Source: an uncultured bacterium
GTDB lineage: Bacteria; Actinomycetota; UBA4738; HRBIN12
Reading direction: 5' to 3'
NCBI GenBank assembly: GCA_937881155.1
Contig: CALGFI010000124.1
Location: forward strand, 1 to 10,364
DNA: 10,364 nucleotides
Of the stretch, positions 5,991-10,364 are shown piece by piece. The translations under genes were made by a program, and so were the position numbers. Under the pieces are notes generated by a model. It saw nothing but the letters and a program-made list of their open reading frames with translations, was not told where the DNA came from and searched no databases. The stretch's first letter is position 1. Each line of letters starts with the position of its first letter.

Positions 5991-6909
5991 CGAGGTACTC
6001 CGCGATGTCATCGACGAGCGCCGCGGCGCCGTCGGCTCCCGCCTCGAACCATCGGATCCTCGGATCCCTCCGAAGGAAGGCGAGCTGCCGGCGAGCAAGG
6101 CCCTTCGTCCGCTTCACGATCGCCGCGACCGCGTCGTCGAGCGTGATGCCGCCGGTCACGTGCTGGGCGAACTCAGCGTACCCGATGGCCTGCGACGACG
6201 TGAGCCATCCGCCGAAACCTCGGTCGATCAGCGCACGAACCTCGTCGAGAACGCCGTTCTCGAGCTGCCCCGTCACCCGCGCCTCGATCCGTTTCCACAG
6301 CAGGTCGCGCGGCACCTGCACCCCGACGGCGCGCACCCGTTCGGGCGCGTAGCTCTCCCACTCGGACGCGAAGCTCGAGAACGGACGGCCGGTGAGCTCC
6401 GCCACCTCCAGCGCTCGAACGGTACGCCGGACGTTCCCCTCTTCGATCTTGGAGGCGGCGACCGGATCGCTCGCGGCGAGCCGCTCGTACATCGTCCGCG
6501 CCCCGACGCGCTCGGCTTCCCGCTCGAGCTCTCCTCGCAGTATCGGATCGGTCGCCGGGAACGACAGATCGTCGACGACAGCGCGGTAGTACAGGACGGT
6601 TCCGCCGGCGAGCAGCACGCGTCGGCGACGTGAACGGATCCGCGCGACGGCGTCTCGCGCCAGCGCCTGGTACCTGGCGACGCTGAACGGCTCGGATGGC
6701 TCGGCCACGTCGATCAGGTGATGCGGGACGCGGGCGCGCTCGGCGACCGTCGGCTTCGCCGTCCCCACGTCCATGCCGCGGTAGACGAGCATCGAGTCCA
6801 CGGAAACGATCTCGGCGCCGAGGCGTTCGGCGAGCGAGATGGCCGCTTCGGTCTTTCCGGATGAAGTGGGACCGACGAGCGCGAAGAAGGGCTCGCCGCC
6901 CGCAGCCAT
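5983..6909 (-). CDS. miaA: tRNA dimethylallyltransferase MiaA
   Basis: A 308-residue enzyme that transfers the dimethylallyl group from DMAPP to N6 of A37 in tRNAs reading UNN codons, giving i6A37. Seen: P-loop GPTSSGKT (13-20), the conserved DSMLVYRGMDVGTAKP (38-53) with its catalytic-region Asp38, HHLID (63-67), GGTVLYYRAV (102-111) with the conserved Thr104, GNVRRTVRALEV in the insertion domain, the anticodon-contacting SSQAIGYAEF, and a C-terminal KRTKGLARRQLAFLRR. Two positions differ from the usual form: Val105 replaces glycine in GGTGLY, and RQLAFLRR replaces the common RQxTWFR. The core is otherwise complete and length is normal. ATG 6909 shares one base with the miaB stop (TGATG), so translation is probably coupled. 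The 3' end overlaps dapF by 8 bases. MiaB, encoded just upstream, acts on its product. Confidence 0.96.
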   Translation of the reverse strand: MAAGGEPFFALVGPTSSGKTEAAISLAERLGAEIVSVDSMLVYRGMDVGTAKPTVAERARVPHHLIDVAEPSEPFSVARYQALARDAVARIRSRRRRVLLAGGTVLYYRAVVDDLSFPATDPILRGELEREAERVGARTMYERLAASDPVAASKIEEGNVRRTVRALEVAELTGRPFSSFASEWESYAPERVRAVGVQVPRDLLWKRIEARVTGQLENGVLDEVRALIDRGFGGWLTSSQAIGYAEFAQHVTGGITLDDAVAAIVKRTKGLARRQLAFLRRDPRIRWFEAGADGAAALVDDIAEYLDG

Positions 6910-8231
6910 CAGCCGACGAGTTCACCCTCGAGGTGATGCGGGCGCGCGGCCACGATCCGCGTGTCGAGGAACGTTCCGGGCGCGTGGTCGCCATCCAGGT
7001 GCACCACGCGGTTCGTCCGCGTTCGACCTTGGAGACGCCCCTTCCGGCCGATGCCCTCGACGAGGATCTCGACCATCGTGCCGACCTGTTCACGCATCCG
7101 CTCGAGTGAGATCTCCTGCTGCAGGGCGACGAGTCGATCGAACCGCGCCTGCACGACGTCTTTCGGGAGCTGACCGGGCATCGCGGCCGCGCTCGTCCCC
7201 GGCCTCGGCGAGTACTGGAACGTATAGGCCTGGTCGAACCGCGCGCGAGCGACGACGTCGAGCGTGTCCTCGAAGTCCTCTTCGGTCTCTCCGGGGAACC
7301 CGACGATGATGTCGGTGCTCACCGCGATCTGGGGGATGGCGGCGCGGATCCGATCGAGCCAGCCGAGGTAGCGCTCGCGCCGGTAGGAACGGCGCATCGC
7401 CCGCAAGACGCGATCGGACCCGGACTGAAGCGGGAAGTGGATGTGCTCGCACACCTTGTCGCTGTCGGCCATGGCGTCGATCACGTCCGGCGTGAAGTCG
7501 TGCGGGTGCGGGCTGGTGAAGCGGATCCGGCGGAGACCGTCGACGTCGTTGACCGCTCGGAGGAGCTCAGCGAACAGCGGCCTGCGCGGCGAGTCGGGAA
7601 CGGTCAGGTCACGGCCGTACGTGTTGACGTTCTGGCCGAGCAGGGTGACCTCGACGACGCCCCGCCGCCCGAGCGCCTGCACCTCGGCGAGGATGTCGCC
7701 GATCGGGCGCGAGAGCTGCGGACCCCGCACGAGCGGGACGATGCAGAACGTGCACGCGTTGTCGCACCCCACGGCGATGGAAACCCACGCGTGGTGCTCG
7801 ACCTCACGGAGCGCCGGCAACGCGCTGGGGAACGTCTCGGTCTGCTCGCGAACATCGAGCTGCGGGCCGTCGATCTCGGCGCGATGTAACAGGTCGAGCA
7901 ACCCGGGGAGGGCGTGCGTGCCGATGACGACGTCGACCCAGGGCGCCCGCTGCTGGATCGACCCGCCGTCCTTCTGCGCCAGGCATCCGGCCACGACGAT
8001 CCGCATCCGCGGGTTCTTCTCCTTCAGCGGGCGGAGGTGACCCAGGTTGCCGTACAGGCGGTTGTCGGCGTTCTCTCGCACCGCGCACGTGTTGAACACG
8101 ACGACCGACGCATCCGCCGCCTCGTCCGTCGGCACGTACCCGTCGGCGGTGAGCAGGCCGGCGATCCGCTCAGAGTCGTGCTCGTTCATCTGACACCCGA
8201 ACGTTCGCAGCAGATACCGTCGTTCGCTCAT
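6909..8231 (-). CDS. miaB: tRNA-2-methylthio-N6-dimethylallyladenosine synthase MiaB
   Basis: A 440-residue radical-SAM methylthiotransferase that converts i6A37 of tRNA to ms2i6A37. The N-terminal UPF0004 domain binds the auxiliary 4Fe-4S cluster through Cys13 (FGCQMN), Cys49 (NTCAVRENA) and Cys83 (AGCLAQ). The radical-SAM domain binds its cluster through Cys156, Cys160 and Cys163 (GCDNACTFC). It also shows the family motifs LLGQNVNTYG, TSPHP, HFPLQSGSD and DIIVGFPGETEEDF. A TRAM domain for tRNA binding covers about 383-440. All six cysteines are present. ATG 8231 (MSERRYLLRTFGCQMN) is chosen on similarity to the family start and because a TACCCT -10 box lies 7 bases upstream, suggesting a leaderless transcript; there is no good ribosome binding site. 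A longer frame reaching 8324 is rejected. The stop overlaps the miaA start by one base. Confidence 0.97.
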   Translation of the reverse strand: MSERRYLLRTFGCQMNEHDSERIAGLLTADGYVPTDEAADASVVVFNTCAVRENADNRLYGNLGHLRPLKEKNPRMRIVVAGCLAQKDGGSIQQRAPWVDVVIGTHALPGLLDLLHRAEIDGPQLDVREQTETFPSALPALREVEHHAWVSIAVGCDNACTFCIVPLVRGPQLSRPIGDILAEVQALGRRGVVEVTLLGQNVNTYGRDLTVPDSPRRPLFAELLRAVNDVDGLRRIRFTSPHPHDFTPDVIDAMADSDKVCEHIHFPLQSGSDRVLRAMRRSYRRERYLGWLDRIRAAIPQIAVSTDIIVGFPGETEEDFEDTLDVVARARFDQAYTFQYSPRPGTSAAAMPGQLPKDVVQARFDRLVALQQEISLERMREQVGTMVEILVEGIGRKGRLQGRTRTNRVVHLDGDHAPGTFLDTRIVAARPHHLEGELVG

Positions 8232-8238
8232 CACACCG

Positions 8239-8244
8239 AGGGTA
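8239..8244 (-). promoter_or_regulatory. Candidate -10 box for a leaderless miaB transcript
   Basis: TACCCT on the minus strand fits TAnnnT and lies 7 bases before ATG 8231, the spacing expected when transcription starts at the start codon. No convincing -35 is present at 17-18 bases (GAAGCC or GGAAGC), which is common for this promoter class but weakens the call. It would give miaB and the genes after it a promoter independent of the kinase-regulator pair. Confidence 0.4.
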
Positions 8245-8246
8245 CA

Positions 8247-8277
8247 CCGGCCGCGCGGCCGGGCTTCCGACCGAAGC
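8247..8277 (-). terminator. Two tandem hairpins after the response regulator, possible terminator
   Basis: Directly after the regulator stop codon the minus strand reads GCTTC-GGTCG-GAAGC (8277-8263), a 5-bp stem with 5-base loop. A perfect 16-bp palindrome follows, CCGGCCGCGCGGCCGG (8262-8247), which can fold as a 6-bp all-GC stem with a 4-base loop. No T-run follows, so this is not a classical intrinsic terminator; U-less hairpin terminators have been proposed in actinobacteria. It could attenuate read-through from the two-component genes into miaB, or protect the 3' end. Confidence 0.4.
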
Positions 8278-8940
8278 TCACAGTCGCAGCCGGTACCCCA
8301 TACCCCGAACGGTCTCGATCGCATCGTCGCCGAGCTTCTTGCGAAGGTATCCGACGTAAACGTCCACGACGTTGGACCCCGGGTCGTAGTCGTACCCCCA
8401 GACGTGGCTCAGCAGCTGCTCGCGGGACAGCACTCCGCCCGAGTTCCGAAAGAACACCTCCGCCAGGGCGAACTCGCGAGCGGACAGCTCCACCTCTCGC
8501 TCGCCCACTCTGGCCCGCCGCGTGAACAGATCGAGCGCAACGTCGCCGGCCCGAAGCTCCGTTTCTTCGGCGGCGCCCGGACGGAGTCGGGCGCGGATCC
8601 TCGCCAGGAGCTCCTCGAAACGGAACGGCTTCGTGACGTAGTCGTCGGCGCCGCGGTCGAGGCCGCCGACCATATCGTCGAGCTCGGAACGCGCCGTCAG
8701 GATGACGACGGGGAGACGGCTGCCCTGCCGCCGGAGCTCTTCGAGCACGGATAGGCCATCACGTGTCGGCAGGCCGAGATCGAGGACCAACAGATCGAAC
8801 TCTCCCGTGCGCGCGAGAGCCAGCGCCGACGAGCCGTCCTCGACGACCTTCGTCGAGAAGCCGGCGGCGCGAAGACCGCCATCGAGGAACGACGAGATGC
8901 CGTCCTCGTCTTCCGCGATGAGGATCCGCGCAGCGCCCAT
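8278..8940 (-). CDS. Two-component response regulator, OmpR/PhoB family
   Basis: A 220-residue transcription factor. The receiver domain (about 4-116) has the acidic pocket E10-D11, phospho-acceptor Asp54 in VLDLGLP, switch residues Thr82 and Tyr101, and Lys104 in TKPF, all the residues needed for phosphorylation. A winged-helix DNA-binding domain covers about 125-220, with ELSAREFALAEVF, LSREQLLSHVWGYD, the recognition-helix region SNVVDVYVGYLRKKL and the closing VRGMGYRLRL. The ATG at 8940 overlaps the kinase stop by one base (TGATG); GAGG/AGGTGG shortly upstream can serve as ribosome binding site. A frame reaching 9027 runs into the kinase gene and is rejected. The partner is clearly the kinase encoded just upstream. 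The target genes and signal cannot be read from the sequence; no inverted or direct repeat typical of its operator was found in the window. Confidence 0.95.
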   Translation of the reverse strand: MGAARILIAEDEDGISSFLDGGLRAAGFSTKVVEDGSSALALARTGEFDLLVLDLGLPTRDGLSVLEELRRQGSRLPVVILTARSELDDMVGGLDRGADDYVTKPFRFEELLARIRARLRPGAAEETELRAGDVALDLFTRRARVGEREVELSAREFALAEVFFRNSGGVLSREQLLSHVWGYDYDPGSNVVDVYVGYLRKKLGDDAIETVRGMGYRLRL

Positions 8941-10364
8941 CACGCCACCTCGGTGCCAGACGGATCCTGATCGACGGGCACCTCGATCGTGAACATCGCG
9001 CCGCGTCCGACCGCGCTCTCGACCCACACCTGCCCGCCGTGCGCCTCCGCGATCGTTCGGACGATGGACAGCCCGAGACCGACTCCCTCGGAGCGACGCG
9101 ACTCCAGCCGCGCGAAGCGCTCGAAGATCCGCTCCTGCAGGTCGGGCGGGATCCCCGGTCCCGTGTCGCGCACCCAGAACCTCGCTCGTCCGTCTTGGAT
9201 CGCGGAGCCCAGGCCGATCTCGTCGTCGATATCAGTGTGATCGACGGCGTTCTGCAGCAGTTGGATCAGCGCCTCCGCCAGGCGCTGCTCATCACCGACG
9301 AGCGCTCCGGCCGCCACGCGGTCGAGTCGCCACGCTCGTTGGGCGAGCGACCGTGATTTGTCGTGAACCTGCCGGGTCAGCTCGCCCACGTCCACCAGGT
9401 CGAACTGGGTGAAGTCGGTGTGCTGGGTCTTCGCGAGCAGCAGGAGGTCGTTCACCATGCGGCTCATCCGATCGAGCTCGCCCGTGACCAGCTTGATGGC
9501 GCGCCGTCGCTGAGCCGGATCGTCGCTCAAAAGCTCGAGCTGACCGCGGATGATGGTGATCGGCGTTCGGAGCTCGTGACCCGCATCGTCCACGAACGCG
9601 CGCTGCGCGATGAACGCACTCTCGAGCCGTTCGAGGAGGTCGTTGAAGGTCCGAGCGAGGCGTCCGACCTCGTCGTCGCCGGTAACCGGGATCCTCTGGC
9701 CGAGATCGCTCTCCGAGATCGCCCTCGCCGTCGACTCGACAGCCTGAACGGGCTTGATGATCCGCCGTGCGAGGACGAACGCAAGCACCGAGCCGGTCGC
9801 GACGGCGACGATGCCGACGAGAGTCCCAGCACGCACCGCCGGCGCGATCTCCTCGGCCTCCAGATCGCGGAATATCGCTGCCACGAACACTCCCTGCGTC
9901 TTGCCGGCCTCGACGACCGGAACAGCCAAATAGCGAACTGCCCCGCCGGGCGTCTGAACCGTTCCCGCGTCCGTCTCGCTTATCGCGGACCATCGCTCGA
10001 CCAGTGCTGGATCCTCATCGAGCCGGTACGGCAGAACGTTCCGGCTCCGTTCGTACGGGTCGCCATCGACGAAGGTGAGGAACGCCTCGTTCCGGCTCGG
10101 AACGTTGCGCTCGAGGTACACGTCCAGGATTCGTCGGATGTTCTCGAATGACTCGCCGGTGTCGGGATCGATGCCCCGATCTGCGAGACGGTGCAGCTCA
10201 CGGGACTCCTGCACGAGCGCGGCGTCGATCCGATCGTCGAGGCCCGACAGCAGCACCTGTCGGACGAGCAGGACCGAAAGAACCGCCGCCAACGCCATCA
10301 GCAACGTGAAGGCTCCGACGATGCGGACGACGATGCTGGAGCGAAAGTGCCGATGACGTCGCCA
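8940..10364 (-). CDS. Sensor histidine kinase with HAMP domain, 5' end missing
   Basis: A membrane sensor kinase; 474 residues are visible and the frame is open to the window edge, so the true start lies outside. Residues are counted from the edge. A first membrane segment spans about 11-36 (preceded by basic RRHRHFR) and a second about 177-200. Between them lies an extracytoplasmic region of about 140 residues with no motif I recognise. A HAMP linker (about 201-252) leads to the dimerisation helix with phospho-acceptor His263 in DDAGHELRTP, then the ATPase domain: N-box QLLQNAVDHT (Asn372), G1 DTGPGIP (400-406), F-box IFERFARLES and G2 GVGLGLSIV (427-435). All catalytic parts are present. 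It overlaps the response regulator by one base. The gene order is kinase first, the reverse of most OmpR-type pairs. An initiation codon near the edge is possible only if the visible basic segment is dispensable. Confidence 0.95.
   Translation of the reverse strand, partial: WRRHRHFRSSIVVRIVGAFTLLMALAAVLSVLLVRQVLLSGLDDRIDAALVQESRELHRLADRGIDPDTGESFENIRRILDVYLERNVPSRNEAFLTFVDGDPYERSRNVLPYRLDEDPALVERWSAISETDAGTVQTPGGAVRYLAVPVVEAGKTQGVFVAAIFRDLEAEEIAPAVRAGTLVGIVAVATGSVLAFVLARRIIKPVQAVESTARAISESDLGQRIPVTGDDEVGRLARTFNDLLERLESAFIAQRAFVDDAGHELRTPITIIRGQLELLSDDPAQRRRAIKLVTGELDRMSRMVNDLLLLAKTQHTDFTQFDLVDVGELTRQVHDKSRSLAQRAWRLDRVAAGALVGDEQRLAEALIQLLQNAVDHTDIDDEIGLGSAIQDGRARFWVRDTGPGIPPDLQERIFERFARLESRRSEGVGLGLSIVRTIAEAHGGQVWVESAVGRGAMFTIEVPVDQDPSGTEVA

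Noticed and set aside
8085..8097. CGTGTTGAACACG palindrome as a regulatory site
   Set aside because: It lies inside miaB over the conserved NTCAVRENA coding segment; GC-rich coding sequence gives such short palindromes by chance.
1..10364. Mobile element, defence system, CRISPR array, tRNA or rRNA gene
   Set aside because: No direct-repeat arrays, transposase or integrase motifs, terminal inverted repeats, cloverleaf sequences or rRNA stretches were seen; coding genes fill nearly all of the window.

Overview
The window is high-GC, gene-dense bacterial chromosome that looks like an actinobacterium, probably a deep-branching or uncultured lineage. Three observations support this. The order miaB, miaA, dapF, hflX, lexA is the usual actinobacterial one. 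The LexA operators have the Gram-positive CGAAC-N4-GTTYG form rather than the proteobacterial CTGT-N8-ACAG form. At least two genes look leaderless, with a TAnnnT -10 box about 6-7 bases before the start codon. The lineage is inferred from layout and motifs only. There are no tRNA or rRNA genes, CRISPR arrays, insertion sequences or prophage genes.

Left part (1-2609): the 3' end of a clpP gene on the plus strand overlaps, tail to tail, a short minus-strand gene for a membrane-anchored LysM protein. That gene is divergent from lexA. The roughly 110-base gap between them holds two LexA-type operators and two opposed promoters, each with a TTGAnC -35, a 17-base spacer and a TACCGT -10. The arrangement matches the yneA/lexA, chiZ/lexA and divS/lexA pairs of other Gram-positives, so the small protein is probably an SOS-induced cell-division inhibitor. 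Downstream of lexA lies a double-SIS-domain sugar-phosphate protein with an incomplete GlmS-type active site.

Right part (10364 down to 2612, minus strand): the transcription order is sensor histidine kinase, OmpR-type response regulator, miaB, miaA, dapF, a dapL-like aminotransferase, hflX. Every junction overlaps by 1 to 8 bases, except the 46-base gap between the regulator and miaB. That gap holds two hairpins and a candidate leaderless promoter for miaB. MiaA and MiaB act in turn on A37 of tRNAs reading UNN codons. The aminotransferase and DapF would perform consecutive steps to meso-diaminopimelate for lysine and peptidoglycan. HflX is a ribosome-rescue GTPase. The operon's last gene ends two bases from the SIS gene, tail to tail.

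Most of the window is conserved core genome. The parts most worth a second look are the double-operator SOS control region with its small LysM gene, and the atypical SIS protein next to lexA.
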